Source of the DNA: Ruminococcus sp. OA3
Lineage (GTDB): Bacteria; Bacillota; Clostridia; Lachnospirales; Lachnospiraceae
Length of the DNA: 64,000 nucleotides
Direction of reading: 5' to 3'
Assembly (NCBI RefSeq): GCF_022440845.1
Contig: NZ_JAKNTO010000001.1
Coordinates: forward strand, 744,001 to 808,000
Positions 50,401 to 59,356 of the stretch are shown piece after piece; the stretch's first letter is position 1; the number at the start of each line of letters is the position of its first letter. The position numbers and the translations under genes were made by a program. The notes beneath the pieces were generated by a model. That model made no database searches. It saw nothing but the letters and a program-made list of their open reading frames with translations, and had not been told where the DNA came from.

Positions 50401-50890
50401 GATCACGGAAAAAACCATAAAATACACGAAAAATAATAAGACCATGGCTTTCCTGACAGTGGAGGACCTTGTGGGGACTGTGGAAGTCGTCGTATTCCCA
50501 CGGGATTATGAGACAAATGCCCATTTAATGAATGAAGACTCGAAAGTATTCATAAAAGGACGGGTTTCCGCGGAAGATGACAAGCCCAGTAAGCTTATCT
50601 GTGAATCCATCACGCCGTTTGGAGAGATTCCGCGTCAGCTGTGGATCCAGTTTGCGGACAAAAAAGAGTATGAGAACAACGTGGCCGGGTTATATGAGAC
50701 ACTGAGAGAGTCGGATGGAAGGGATGAGGTTATCCTGTTTATCCGGTCGGATAAGACGATGAAAAAGCTTCCGCCGTCCAGGAGTGTCGGTATTGACGAT
50801 CGGCTGATCGACACACTTTCACGCAAATATGGAGAGCAGAATGTGAAAGTTAAAGAAATGAGTATTGAAAAACATGGAAAAATGCATTAA
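47408..50890 (+). CDS. dnaE: DNA polymerase III subunit alpha
   Basis: 1160 residues, family C replicative polymerase of the DnaE type. N-terminal PHP domain (HLHVHTEYSLLDGSNKI; ITDHGVMYG), polymerase core with the PDIDIDF catalytic aspartates near residue 397 and GPGRGSAAGSLVSYTLGIT before it, helix-hairpin-helix segment and an OB-fold region near residue 1000 (KTMAFLTVEDLVGTVEVVVFP). GTG 47408 follows AAGGAGA. Firmicutes also have PolC; DnaE then extends lagging-strand primers. Confidence 0.96.
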   Translation: MEFTHLHVHTEYSLLDGSNKIKEYVARVKELGMDSAAITDHGVMYGVIDFYRAAREAGIRPILGCEVYVAPNSRYDREAGGGDDRYYHLVLLAENNQGYQNLMKIVSKGFVEGFYYKPRVDLEVLEEYHEGIIALSACLAGEVARCLQKGLYDEAKKSALRYRDIFGEDSFFLELQDHGIPNQKMVNQQLVRMSQETGIELVCTNDIHYTYAEDETSHDILLCIQTNKKVQDEDRMRYEGGQYYVKSPEEMEELFPYAPQALKNTHKIAMRCNVEIEFGVTKLPKYDVPDGYTSWEYLNKLCFDGLEELYRPVTEEQRERLTYELETIRTMGYVDYFLIVWDFIKYARDHDIIVGPGRGSAAGSLVSYTLGITKLDPMKYQLLFERFLNPERVSMPDIDIDFCFERRQEVIDYVVEKYGKDRVVQIVTFGTMAARGVIRDVGRALDLPYAMVDSIAKMIPNELNITIDKALNMNRELRKLYEEDPQMKYLIDMSKRLEGLPRHTSMHAAGVVISQKAVDEYVPLSKASDGSVTTQFTMTTLEELGLLKMDFLGLRTLTVIQNAVKLAEHSTGKPLNIDAVDYNDPSVLAMIGAGKTEGVFQLESAGMKNFMKELKPQSLEDIIAGISLYRPGPMDFIPQYIKGKNHPETTTYDCPQLKPILEATYGCIVYQEQVMQIVRDLAGYTLGRSDLVRRAMSKKKAAVMAKERQNFVYGNVEEDVPGCVSRGISEQVANKIYDDMTDFAKYAFNKSHAAAYAVVSYQTAYLKYYFPVEFMAALMTSCVDNPSKVSEYILTCRQMKIDILPPDINQSVGVFSVEGGAIRYGLAAIKGIGQPVQEAIVEERDKQGPYTSLKNFIERLTGKEVNKRTLENFIKAGAFDGLGGSRKQYMMVYAQVLDGVSQEKKNSMTGQMSLFDMMGEEEKQAYEIQLPDVGEFDRELLLSFEKEVLGVYISGHPLEEYEAQWRAQISAVTSDFYPDEETGYPRIADGSKQIVGGMITEKTIKYTKNNKTMAFLTVEDLVGTVEVVVFPRDYETNAHLMNEDSKVFIKGRVSAEDDKPSKLICESITPFGEIPRQLWIQFADKKEYENNVAGLYETLRESDGRDEVILFIRSDKTMKKLPPSRSVGIDDRLIDTLSRKYGEQNVKVKEMSIEKHGKMH

Positions 50891-50956
50891 AATATAAGAT
50901 ATTACCAGAATTGGATACAAAAAACCAAAGTGTTAAACCCTTTTGGAGGAAGAAAT

Positions 50957-51946
50957 ATGGCGAATAATAAGGTAAATACCATCGGAGTTTTAACCAGCGG
51001 GGGGGATGCTCCCGGTATGAATGCCGCAATCCGTGCGGTTGTGAGGCGCGGACTGTCCAAGGGATGTCATATGAAGGGCATATTAAAAGGATACGACGGA
51101 CTGCTGAATGAAGAAATCATAGATATGGAAGCCAAAGACGTGTCAGATACGATAGAACGGGGGGGAACAGTTCTTTATACTGCCCGCTGTGCGGAGATGC
51201 GTACGGAGGACGGCCAGAAAAAGGCAGTGGAGATCTGCGGACGTCATGGGATTGACGGCCTGGTAGTGATCGGCGGAGATGGTTCTTTTGCCGGTGCACA
51301 GAGACTGGCAAATCTTGGAGTGAATGTCGTTGGAGTGCCGGGAAGTATTGACCTTGATATCGCCTGTACGGATTATACGATTGGTTTTGACACGGCAGTC
51401 AATACTGCGATGGAAGCGATCGATAAAGTCCGTGATACCTCAACCTCTCATGAACGATGCAGTATCATCGAGGTTATGGGAAGAAATGCAGGATACATAG
51501 CCCTTTGGTGCGGAATTGCAAATGGTGCGGAGGATATCCTTCTTCCTGAAAAATATGATTATGATGAGGAAAAGATCATCAACAATATCATTGAAAACCG
51601 TAAAAGAGGTAAAAAACATCATATCATCATCAATGCGGAAGGAATCGGTCACTCTACCAGTATGGCAAAACGTATTGAGGCGGCGACAGGTATCGGAACG
51701 CGTGCGACAATTCTCGGACACATGCAGCGGGGCGGGAGCCCTACATGCAAAGACCGTGTTTATGCATCTATAATGGGGGCGTATGCAGTTGATCTGCTTG
51801 TAGCGGGAAAGACGAAACGTGTTGTCGCTTACAAGAATGGTGAATATGTGGACTTTGATATCAACGAAGCACTGGCTATGGAAAAAGGAATTCCGGAATA
51901 CCAGTATGAAGTTGCGAGATCATTGTCAGCAAATTACGCAAAATAA
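50957..51946 (+). CDS. pfkA: ATP-dependent 6-phosphofructokinase
   Basis: 329 residues, the committed step of glycolysis. GGDAPGMNAAIRAVVR near the start, GGDGSFAGA (Gly-Ser after Asp favours ATP over pyrophosphate as donor), catalytic segment GSIDLDIACTDYTIGFDTA, and MGRNAGYIAL and LGHMQRGGSPT. The catalytic loop has Ser-Ile-Asp-Leu-Asp in place of the usual Thr-Ile-Asp-Asn-Asp, a mild variation. ATG 50957 follows GGAGGA at 50945-50950. Confidence 0.94.
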   Translation: MANNKVNTIGVLTSGGDAPGMNAAIRAVVRRGLSKGCHMKGILKGYDGLLNEEIIDMEAKDVSDTIERGGTVLYTARCAEMRTEDGQKKAVEICGRHGIDGLVVIGGDGSFAGAQRLANLGVNVVGVPGSIDLDIACTDYTIGFDTAVNTAMEAIDKVRDTSTSHERCSIIEVMGRNAGYIALWCGIANGAEDILLPEKYDYDEEKIINNIIENRKRGKKHHIIINAEGIGHSTSMAKRIEAATGIGTRATILGHMQRGGSPTCKDRVYASIMGAYAVDLLVAGKTKRVVAYKNGEYVDFDINEALAMEKGIPEYQYEVARSLSANYAK

Positions 51947-51956
51947 CAGTTAGGTA

Positions 51957-51985
51957 ATGGGGCTGCGTCAGCAGCCCCATTTTTT
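51957..51985 (+). terminator. Terminator after pfkA
   Basis: ATGGGGCTGC (51957-51966) and GCAGCCCCAT (51971-51980), loop GTCA, then TTTTT. It ends only 11 bp before the ktrB start, so ktrB expression depends on readthrough or a cryptic promoter. Confidence 0.92.
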
Positions 51986-51995
51986 ACAGGTGATT

Positions 51996-53369
51996 ATGGA
52001 TACCAGATTACACATTAAACAAAAAAGAATAAAGGCGGAACAGGCGGTGGCTGTAGGATTCTTCCTGAGTATCTTACTGGGAAGTGTTCTGCTTGCCCTT
52101 CCGATTAGCGCGGCTGACGGCCAGACGACACCGTATATAGACGCTCTGTTTACGGCAGTCACTTCTGTCTGTGTGACCGGACTTGTGACAGTCACGACAG
52201 CTCTGCACTGGAGTGTTTTCGGCAAGGTTGTGATTCTGATACTGATCCAGATCGGTGGTCTTGGGATTATGAGTATCATGACCGTATTCTTTCTGGCTCT
52301 GCGAAGGAGGATATCACTGGGAAACCAGAAGCTGTTGAAAGAGAGTTATAACCTCGGACAGATGGAGGGGGTGGTGGGGATGGTAAAAAAAATCATCCTG
52401 GGCACACTCACCGTAGAAGGCGCGGGGGCGGTGCTGTATGCATGCAGTCTCGTTCCTGAATACGGCCTGCGCAAAGGTGTTTTTATGTCTGTGTTTAATG
52501 CCGTTTCCTGCTTCTGCAATGCGGGGATGGATATTATCGGTCCGGACAGCCTGAAGCCGTTTTTCAGCAATCCCCTGATGAACATCACAACCATGCTGCT
52601 GATCATACTTGGCGGTATTGGTTTCATCGTGTGGTGGGATATCCTGAATTTTATTAAAAGCAGACGGGGAGCAGGCAGAAAGCGCAACCGTCAGCTGGGG
52701 CTGCATACGAAGCTGGTGCTGACTGTGACTGCGATCCTGATCGCCGGGGGAGCACTGCTGATCCTGATGTTTGAATGGAGCAATTCCAGGACTCTTGGGA
52801 ACCTGTCGGTTCCTGACAAGCTGATGGCTGCCGTATTTCAGTCGGTAACAACAAGGACGGCAGGCTTTGAGACGATCTCACAGGCCAGTTTTTCAGATGC
52901 GACGGCACTGCTTTCAATGGTGCTGATGTTTATCGGAGGTTCACCGCTCGGAACTGCAGGGGGGATGAAGACAACTTCGGCAGCGCTTGTGGTGCTGCTG
53001 GTCTGCATGTTTATTCAGGGGGAAGAGAATATTGTGCTGTTTAAACGCAGGATTTCCATGAACAATGTCCGAACGGCAGTGGTTGTCGTATCGGTCGGAC
53101 TGACTGTGGCGATTACGGGGACCCTGCTGCTTACACTGGCAGCAGACGCGCCATTTCTGGATGCGGCGTACGAAGTGGTGTCGGCACTCGGCACTGTGGG
53201 ACTGACCAGGGGGCTGACGCCTCATCTGCCGTGGGCCGGCAAAATTATTATAATGGTGATCATGTATATAGGGAGGATCGGTCCGATCACCCTGATGCTG
53301 GCACTCGTAAGAAAGAGACGGAAAAAGCAGCAGATTCAGTATCCGGAACAACAGATTATGATAGGATAG
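51996..53369 (+). CDS. ktrB: Potassium uptake protein, TrkH/KtrB family
   Basis: 457-residue channel-like K+ transporter with four M1-P-M2 repeats. Selectivity-filter regions are visible at FTAVTSVCVTGL, FNAVSCFCNAGMD, FQSVTTRTAGFET and YEVVSALGTVGLTRG. The single-RCK partner at 53379 makes this a Ktr-type system. ATG 51996 is in-frame after ACAGGTGA; the frame extends upstream through the pfkA terminator, which is not coding. Confidence 0.93.
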   Translation: MDTRLHIKQKRIKAEQAVAVGFFLSILLGSVLLALPISAADGQTTPYIDALFTAVTSVCVTGLVTVTTALHWSVFGKVVILILIQIGGLGIMSIMTVFFLALRRRISLGNQKLLKESYNLGQMEGVVGMVKKIILGTLTVEGAGAVLYACSLVPEYGLRKGVFMSVFNAVSCFCNAGMDIIGPDSLKPFFSNPLMNITTMLLIILGGIGFIVWWDILNFIKSRRGAGRKRNRQLGLHTKLVLTVTAILIAGGALLILMFEWSNSRTLGNLSVPDKLMAAVFQSVTTRTAGFETISQASFSDATALLSMVLMFIGGSPLGTAGGMKTTSAALVVLLVCMFIQGEENIVLFKRRISMNNVRTAVVVVSVGLTVAITGTLLLTLAADAPFLDAAYEVVSALGTVGLTRGLTPHLPWAGKIIIMVIMYIGRIGPITLMLALVRKRRKKQQIQYPEQQIMIG

Positions 53370-53378
53370 GTGAGAAGT

Positions 53379-54038
53379 ATGGGAAAAAAACAGTATGCCG
53401 TATTTGGGCTTGGAAAGTTTGGCTGGAGTGTCGCAATGACGCTTGCACAGAGCGGGTGTGAGGTTCTCGCAGTCGACAAGAACAGGGAGATTGTCGAGGC
53501 GATAGCCGATGAAGTGACTTGTGCAGTGCATGCAGATATGACCAACCCGAAAGCGGTTCACAGCCTTGGTCTTGACGGCATCGATGTGGCGGTGATTGCG
53601 CTGGCTGAGGACATGGAGACAAGTATTATGGGCACCATACTTGTAAAAGAGGCGAATGTTCCGTATGTGCTGGCAAAGGCTGTCAGTGCGCTGCATGCGA
53701 CAATACTGAAAAAGATAGGAGCCGATGAGGTCGTATTTCCGGAACAGGATTCAGGCGTCCGGGTGGCAAGAAATCTGGTATCAGGGGGATTTGAAGATTT
53801 GTTTTCCCTTTCCGATACATTCAGCATGGTGGAGATGAAAGTGCCGGAGCAGTGGGCCGGCAAAACACTACGTGAACTGGACTTAAGGGGCCGCTGTCAC
53901 ATTAATGTAGTGGCACTGAAGAAGGATGAGGATATAAGAGTTAATCTGAATCCTGATGAAGAGGTGGACGGCAGAGCGACAATGGTACTGATCGGCAATA
54001 ATATTGATTTAGAAAGAATGAAGGGCAAATTAAAGTAA
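53379..54038 (+). CDS. ktrA: Potassium uptake regulatory protein, KtrA/TrkA family
   Basis: 219 residues, one RCK (TrkA-N) domain with the Rossmann motif FGLGKFG and the acid at the end of strand 2 (VLAVDKN), then a TrkA-C domain (~135-219). It forms the cytosolic ring that gates KtrB in response to ATP/ADP or NAD(H). It follows ktrB after 9 bp. Confidence 0.94.
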   Translation: MGKKQYAVFGLGKFGWSVAMTLAQSGCEVLAVDKNREIVEAIADEVTCAVHADMTNPKAVHSLGLDGIDVAVIALAEDMETSIMGTILVKEANVPYVLAKAVSALHATILKKIGADEVVFPEQDSGVRVARNLVSGGFEDLFSLSDTFSMVEMKVPEQWAGKTLRELDLRGRCHINVVALKKDEDIRVNLNPDEEVDGRATMVLIGNNIDLERMKGKLK

Positions 54039-54039
54039 T

Positions 54040-54813
54040 ATGATAACAAGTACAGCAAATCGTCAGGTGAAACGAGTGATACAACTGCAGAAGAAAGGGA
54101 GACTGCGCAGGGAAGAGGACTGTTTTATCGCAGAAGGCGTTAAAATGGCACTGGAGGCACCCACGGAACATGTTCTGCAGGTTTATATGTCGGAGTCTTT
54201 TGAACGTGAAAAGGGACTACCCGAACAGCTGGAGAATCTGCCATGCGAGGTGGTGGAGGACAGGATCTTTGAACAGATGTCGGATACTATCACACCACAG
54301 GGGATACTATGCCTGATCCGGCAGTTTCATTATACGCTGGAAGAGCTGCTGAAGAAAGAGAGTCCACTGCTCCTGGTGCTGGAGGACCTTCAGGATCCAG
54401 GCAACGTGGGGACTATTTTCCGCACGGCAGAAGGAGCAGGTGTGGACGGCATCATTCTGAGCCATAACAGCGTAGACATCTACAATCCAAAGACAATACG
54501 ATCAACGATGGGTTCAGTCTACCGGATGCCGTTTCTGTATGCGGATGATCTGCAGAAGATCTTGAAAATGTTGAAAAAAGAAGGCATCTGTACGTATGCG
54601 GCACATCTGGATGGGCAAAATACGTATGACAGGGAAGATTACCGGGGAGGAACGGCATTTTTAATTGGAAATGAGGGTAATGGGCTGAGCAGTGAACTGA
54701 CAGTGGGAGCCCAGCGCAGGATAAGAATACCAATGGAGGGAAAGCTGGAGTCCCTGAATGCAGCTGTGGCAGCAGCGCTTCTAATGTATGAGGTGCACCG
54801 GCAGAGAAGTTAA
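54040..54813 (+). CDS. TrmH/SpoU-family RNA 2'-O-methyltransferase
   Basis: 257 residues. An L30e-like N-terminal substrate-binding domain (~1-100) precedes the SPOUT methyltransferase knot with its three motifs: ILVLEDLQDPGNVGTIFRTAEGAG-type (LLVLEDLQDPGNVGTIFRTA), FLIGNEGNGLS and IPMEGKLESLNAAVAAAL. It probably methylates a ribose in 23S rRNA or tRNA using S-adenosylmethionine. It starts 1 bp after ktrA ends. Confidence 0.92.
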   Translation: MITSTANRQVKRVIQLQKKGRLRREEDCFIAEGVKMALEAPTEHVLQVYMSESFEREKGLPEQLENLPCEVVEDRIFEQMSDTITPQGILCLIRQFHYTLEELLKKESPLLLVLEDLQDPGNVGTIFRTAEGAGVDGIILSHNSVDIYNPKTIRSTMGSVYRMPFLYADDLQKILKMLKKEGICTYAAHLDGQNTYDREDYRGGTAFLIGNEGNGLSSELTVGAQRRIRIPMEGKLESLNAAVAAALLMYEVHRQRS

Positions 54814-54898
54814 TGTGCTGCAAAAAGGCTCGACTTTCGTCAGATTTTCGTTTACAATGGAGCCATACAAAGTTCTTGTCAGAGAAAGGGGTTATTAA

Positions 54899-56380
54899 AT
54901 GGGAGAAAATTTAAGCAGGAAGGAACAAAAACGTCGGAAACAGAAAAAACGTTTGATGGTGAAGAGCGTCATTCTACTCGTATTGCTTGTGATTCTTGGC
55001 GGATCTATCTGGGTTCTGGCTGAACAGATGAAGGGGAACAGCCAGAAGGGACAGGAGGAGGCCGGCAATGGACCGGAAGTGGCGGAGGGAGACACACCGG
55101 AACCGACAGAAGAAGCAAAGGAGACAACGACAGAGGCCGGACAGGGGGACAAGGAAAGTATACTTGCAGAAGCTGAACTGCTGGCAGCGCAGTATGATTA
55201 TGATGCTGCCATCGCAAAGCTCCAGGAAGTTCCGGATGCGGCAAATGATTCTGACGTGGCGGCAAAGACGGAGGAATATGAGGCGACAAAAGCCAGCTGT
55301 GTGCCGGTGAATATCGATCAGGTAACTCATATATTTTACCACTCACTCGTAGTCGATCCTGATAAATGTTTCGGTAATCCTGACGACCCGCTTACTGCCG
55401 GATTTAATCAATGGATGACAACTGTCAGCGAATTTAACAAGATTACGCAGTCAATGTATGACAATGGCTATGTGATGGTTCGTCTGCGTGATCTGGTGAA
55501 TCAGACCACGGATGCAGATGGAACGGTTCATTTTACAAAAGCTGAGATCATGCTGCCTCCGGGTAAAAAAGCATTTGTACTATCCCTTGACGATCTTTCC
55601 TATTATCACAGCTATGATGGAAGGGGGATCGCATCCAGGGTAGTACTCGACGATAATGGAAAGCCGACATGCGAATACATTGAGGACGACGGGACGGTGA
55701 CGACGGGTGCGTATGACGTCGTACCGCTGATGGACCAGTTTATCGCAGAACATCCTGACGCCTCATACCGCGGGGCGAAAGGGATCATTGCACTGACAGG
55801 CTACAACGGCATTCTGGGATACCGCACAGACGGCGTATATGAGAGTCGTGATCCGGAGCACCTCGGACAGGACCAGAAGGCATGGCTGGATGCACATCCT
55901 GACTTTAACTACGATGAAGAATGTGCCCAGGCCAAGAAAGTGGCAGATGCCATGAAAGAGGATGGCTGGGAATTTGCGAGTCATACCTGGGGCCATCGCC
56001 ATATCGCACAGATCTCACTGGACGATCTGAAAGCGGATACGGAGAAATGGGAGACGTATGTGTCGCCGCTCGTCGGTGGAACGGATACGATCATATTTGC
56101 CCATGGCGAGGATTTGGGAGACTGGCATGATTATGCGGCGGATAATGAGAAATTTAATTACCTGAAATCTGAAGGATATAATTTCTTCTGTAATGTAGAT
56201 TCTACACAATACTTTGTACAGGTCCGTGACAACTATGTACGGCAGGGAAGAAGGAACCTGGATGGGTATCGTCTGTATCAGGATAAGATTATGGAAGATC
56301 CGACACAGCGCAAGACGGCTGATCTGTTTGACGCAGCGGAGGTTTATGATACCAGCAGGCCGAACGTACCGGAACTGTAA
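54899..56380 (+). CDS. Membrane-anchored polysaccharide-deacetylase-like protein
   Basis: 493 residues. A basic cytoplasmic start (RKEQKRRKQKKR), one transmembrane helix (~21-40), an acidic Glu/Thr/Pro/Gly linker (~45-85), a short helical repeat region (~85-133) and then a NodB-like domain. Candidate metal site: D231-D232 in LSLDD and H362/H366 in SHTWGHRH. The domain appears to hold a long insert between these motifs (~245-335). It would modify cell-wall or surface polysaccharide outside the cell; the substrate is unknown. Confidence 0.8.
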   Translation: MGENLSRKEQKRRKQKKRLMVKSVILLVLLVILGGSIWVLAEQMKGNSQKGQEEAGNGPEVAEGDTPEPTEEAKETTTEAGQGDKESILAEAELLAAQYDYDAAIAKLQEVPDAANDSDVAAKTEEYEATKASCVPVNIDQVTHIFYHSLVVDPDKCFGNPDDPLTAGFNQWMTTVSEFNKITQSMYDNGYVMVRLRDLVNQTTDADGTVHFTKAEIMLPPGKKAFVLSLDDLSYYHSYDGRGIASRVVLDDNGKPTCEYIEDDGTVTTGAYDVVPLMDQFIAEHPDASYRGAKGIIALTGYNGILGYRTDGVYESRDPEHLGQDQKAWLDAHPDFNYDEECAQAKKVADAMKEDGWEFASHTWGHRHIAQISLDDLKADTEKWETYVSPLVGGTDTIIFAHGEDLGDWHDYAADNEKFNYLKSEGYNFFCNVDSTQYFVQVRDNYVRQGRRNLDGYRLYQDKIMEDPTQRKTADLFDAAEVYDTSRPNVPEL

Positions 56381-56386
56381 TAGAAC

Positions 56387-56487
56387 GTAACTGTTCAAGA
56401 CGGCGGAGATACGCTTTCACGAACAGTTACATTATAACAATGTTAAATGCTGCACCCTGCAGATATCTTAAGGCGGGGGCAGCATTT
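56387..56487 (+). terminator. Two inverted repeats between the deacetylase and gntR genes
   Basis: GTAACTGTTC (56387-56396) pairs with GAACAGTTAC (56421-56430), and AAATGCTGC (56445-56453) pairs with GCAGCATTT (56479-56487), the latter followed by GTTATT. One of them probably terminates the upstream gene; neither has a strong T-run. Confidence 0.4.
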
Positions 56488-56509
56488 GTTATTCCACAGG
56501 GAGGAAGAA

Positions 56510-57205
56510 ATGGAAGAAAAACAAGAGATGAATGAGAAAGCATATGAAAAAGTGTTCCGTTATATCAAAAACGGTATCATGAACGAAGACTATCAGCTGG
56601 GAGAAAAACTTCCGCCTGAACGTGAACTGGCAGCCAGGCTTTCAGTCAGCCGCAACACGGTCAGAGAAGCATTCCGGACGCTGGGGATGATGGGAGTCGT
56701 TGAAAGCCAGCAGGGAGCAGGAAATTATATATCCGGGAACTTTGAGAAAAATCTGATCGAGTTTCTATCCATGATGTTTATGCTGCAGCGGATTGAATAT
56801 CCTCAGATCAGCAAGCTGCGTGCGGGACTGGAGCAGAAGGCTGTGGAGCTCGGGGCGCTGAACAGAACAGAAGAGGAACTGGAAGAACTGGGTGCCATCG
56901 TAAAGGAAATGCGTAAAGACGATGAGAGTATAAATGCAGGACTGGATGCCCGATTCCATTCCGTTCTTGCTGCTACGTCAAAGAACAAGCCTATAATACA
57001 GATTCTGCAGGCTTTAAGTTCGGTAACGGAATCCTTTATCAGTGACATGCACAGTGATATCATGGTGTCGGCAGAAGCTAAAAAACAGCTGCAGGAAGCA
57101 CATGAACAGGTTGTGCAGGCACTGGAAGAGCACGATAGTGAGAAAGCGGAGCAGGCAATAAAGTTTCACTTTGAAACGGTGGATGAACAACTTGCATTGA
57201 GGTGA
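56510..57205 (+). CDS. FadR-subfamily GntR regulator (LldR/PdhR-like)
   Basis: 231 residues. The N-terminal winged HTH (LPPERELAARLSVSRNTVREAFRTLGMMGVVESQQGAGNYI) and C-terminal all-helical FCD domain with metal-binding His/Asp (DARFHSVLA, HFETVD) place it in the FadR group. ATG 56510 follows GGAGGAAG; the ATG at 56447 is rejected. It directly precedes the lactate operon, whose promoter carries a PdhR/LldR-type operator, so it most likely represses that operon and is released by lactate or a related acid. Confidence 0.9.
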   Translation: MEEKQEMNEKAYEKVFRYIKNGIMNEDYQLGEKLPPERELAARLSVSRNTVREAFRTLGMMGVVESQQGAGNYISGNFEKNLIEFLSMMFMLQRIEYPQISKLRAGLEQKAVELGALNRTEEELEELGAIVKEMRKDDESINAGLDARFHSVLAATSKNKPIIQILQALSSVTESFISDMHSDIMVSAEAKKQLQEAHEQVVQALEEHDSEKAEQAIKFHFETVDEQLALR

Positions 57206-57216
57206 CAGATACGATT

Positions 57217-57274
57217 AGAGTGACCGTGTACATCTGAACCTGGTTCGGATGTACACGGTCACTCTATTTTTATT
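57217..57274 (+). terminator. Strong terminator after gntR
   Basis: 23-bp arms at 57217-57239 and 57243-57265 pair with one wobble around a 3-base loop, then ATTTTTATT. Confidence 0.92.
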
Positions 57275-57285
57275 CATATAACATC

Positions 57286-57314
57286 TGGACATACGGGCGA
57301 TTTAGGTATATAAT
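57286..57314 (+). promoter_or_regulatory. Promoter of the lactate operon
   Basis: TGGACA (57286-57291), 17-bp spacer, consensus TATAAT (57309-57314). Confidence 0.75.
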
Positions 57315-57321
57315 GAAAAAC

Positions 57322-57338
57322 AATTGGTCCTACCAATT
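57322..57338. promoter_or_regulatory. GntR/FadR-type operator of the lactate operon
   Basis: AATTGGTCCTACCAATT is a perfect AATTGGT-N3-ACCAATT palindrome, the form bound by PdhR/LldR-type regulators, located at about +1 to +17. Confidence 0.85.
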
Positions 57339-57368
57339 AAGGGCGAATAAAATATCTGGGAGGAAATT

Positions 57369-58151
57369 ATGAAGATTTTAGTGTGTATCAAGCAGGTGCC
57401 GGAGACGAACAGGGTTAATGTAGACCCTGTAACGGGAGTTCTCATGCGGGACGGCGTGGATTCCAAGATGAATCCGTATGACTTATATGCCCTTGAGACA
57501 GCGTTAAAGCTGCGGGAGGAAAAAGGGGGAAGGATCACAGTCATAACCATGGGACCGCCTCAGGCGGAAGCGGTAGTCAGAGAAGCATTTGCAATGGGGG
57601 CAGATGCAGGGATCCTGCTGTCTGACCGGAAATTTGGCGGGGCGGATGTACTTGCCACCAGCTATACTCTTTCACAGGGAATCAAAAAGGCGGGGCATTT
57701 TGATCTGATCCTATGCGGAAAACAGACGACAGACGGCGATACGGCGCAGGTAGGCGCGGAGATCAGTGAATGGCTTGGCATTCCCAGTGTATCCAACGTA
57801 CGGAAAATTATAATGGCGGAAGAGGACAGCATTACTGTGGAGATGGATATGCCGAGGGATGTGGAGACCGTTAAAGTAAGATTTCCATGTCTGCTCGCGG
57901 TAGACAAAGATATCTTTCAGCCGCGCCTTCCTTCTTATCTGAAAAAGATGGCTACTGCAGACAGGGAGATTACGGTACTGTCTCTTACGGATATGGATGA
58001 CACAGATGAAAAACATTATGGGCTGAATGGATCTCCGACACAGGTACAGCGTATATTCCCGCCATCATCGGATGTACGGCATGAATACTGGGAAGGTGAG
58101 TCGGTGGCTGAGCGGCTGTTTGACATGCTGAAGGAACAAAAATTTATCTAG
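57369..58151 (+). CDS. etfB: Electron transfer flavoprotein beta subunit (lactate dehydrogenase-associated)
   Basis: 260 residues. [19 protein letters not shown] begins the family fold, and [23 protein letters not shown] matches the segment that in bifurcating Etf proteins binds a second FAD in place of AMP. It pairs with EtfA and LctD to couple lactate oxidation to NAD+ reduction at the expense of reduced ferredoxin, as shown for Acetobacterium woodii LctBCD. First gene after the GntR operator. Confidence 0.92.
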   Translation: MKILVCIKQVPETNRVNVDPVTGVLMRDGVDSKMNPYDLYALETALKLREEKGGRITVITMGPPQAEAVVREAFAMGADAGILLSDRKFGGADVLATSYTLSQGIKKAGHFDLILCGKQTTDGDTAQVGAEISEWLGIPSVSNVRKIIMAEEDSITVEMDMPRDVETVKVRFPCLLAVDKDIFQPRLPSYLKKMATADREITVLSLTDMDDTDEKHYGLNGSPTQVQRIFPPSSDVRHEYWEGESVAERLFDMLKEQKFI

Positions 58152-58159
58152 GAGGAAAT

Positions 58160-59356
58160 ATGGCAGAATTAATCATTGATCAAAGTAAGATTAAGAACAT
58201 ACAGGCGCTGATTGACATTTGTCCGTTTGGTGCGTTAGAAGAAAAGGACGGAAAGCTCGGTGTTAATGCCGCTTGTAAATTATGTAAACTTTGTGTGAAA
58301 AAGGGACCGGAGGGCGCCGTTACTTACATAGATGACAAAGTTAAACAGCAGATTGACAAAAGTATGTGGACAGGGATCACGGTTTACGTTGATCATGTGG
58401 ATGGCGAAATACATCCAGTCACTTATGAACTGCTTGGAAAAGCAAGAGAACTGGCAGCTAAAATTCATCATCCGGTCTACGCGGTCATGATGGGGAACAG
58501 AGTGGAAAAATGCAGCCGCCGGCTGCTGCATTACGGTGTGGATAAAGTATACGTCTATGATCAGCCGAAGCTGAAGGATTTTAATATTGAGACATATACA
58601 AACGCATTTGAAGACCATATCAAAACAATGATGCCGTCAGTGATCCTGGTGGGGGCGACTGCGGTGGGGCGTCAGCTGGCACCGCGCGTTGCGGCAAGGC
58701 TTAAGACCGGTCTGACTGCTGACTGTACGGTACTGGATATCAGAGAAGATACAGACCTGATCCAGATCAGGCCGGCATTCGGCGGCAATATTATGGCAGA
58801 AATCTGTACACCGGACAACCGTCCCCAGATGGCAACCGTTCGTTATAAGGTGATGAATGCGCCTGTCAGGGAGGTATCAGAATCAGGAGAGGTCGTCAGC
58901 TGCATGATTCCGGAGGAAAAGCTTGCCACAGGGATTGAAGTTCTCAATGTGAGAGCAAAAGAGCCGGAGAAAACGATCGAGACAGCCGATGTGCTTGTGA
59001 TAGCTGGCAGGGGGGTCAAAAAGGAAGAAGACCTTGGCATGCTCCGGGAACTGGCAGAATTGCTGGAGGGACAGCTTGCCTGTACAAGACCCATTGTTGA
59101 AGCAGGCTGGATGGATGCGAAGAAGCAGGTGGGTCTGAGCGGGAGGACAGTGCGGCCGAAACTGATTATTACCTGCGGAGTATCCGGATCCGTTCAGTTT
59201 GCTGCCGGAATGAACAATTCAGACTGTATAGTTGCGATCAATACAGATGAAAAGGCCAGTATTTTTAAGACTGCACACTACTGTATCGTGGGTGATATTT
59301 ATAAGGTAGTTCCGAGACTGACTGCACGCATCAGGGAAAACAAGGAGGTATCATAA
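58160..59356 (+). CDS. etfA: Electron transfer flavoprotein alpha subunit with N-terminal Fe-S segment
   Basis: 398 residues, longer than ordinary EtfA because the first ~60 residues form a ferredoxin-like segment with CPFGA (C21) and C39-x-x-C42-x-x-C45, enough for one 4Fe-4S cluster. This matches the LctC type found in electron-confurcating lactate dehydrogenases. The C-terminal FAD domain has [36 protein letters not shown] precedes ATG 58160. Its stop overlaps the start of lctD. Confidence 0.92.
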   Translation: MAELIIDQSKIKNIQALIDICPFGALEEKDGKLGVNAACKLCKLCVKKGPEGAVTYIDDKVKQQIDKSMWTGITVYVDHVDGEIHPVTYELLGKARELAAKIHHPVYAVMMGNRVEKCSRRLLHYGVDKVYVYDQPKLKDFNIETYTNAFEDHIKTMMPSVILVGATAVGRQLAPRVAARLKTGLTADCTVLDIREDTDLIQIRPAFGGNIMAEICTPDNRPQMATVRYKVMNAPVREVSESGEVVSCMIPEEKLATGIEVLNVRAKEPEKTIETADVLVIAGRGVKKEEDLGMLRELAELLEGQLACTRPIVEAGWMDAKKQVGLSGRTVRPKLIITCGVSGSVQFAAGMNNSDCIVAINTDEKASIFKTAHYCIVGDIYKVVPRLTARIRENKEVS

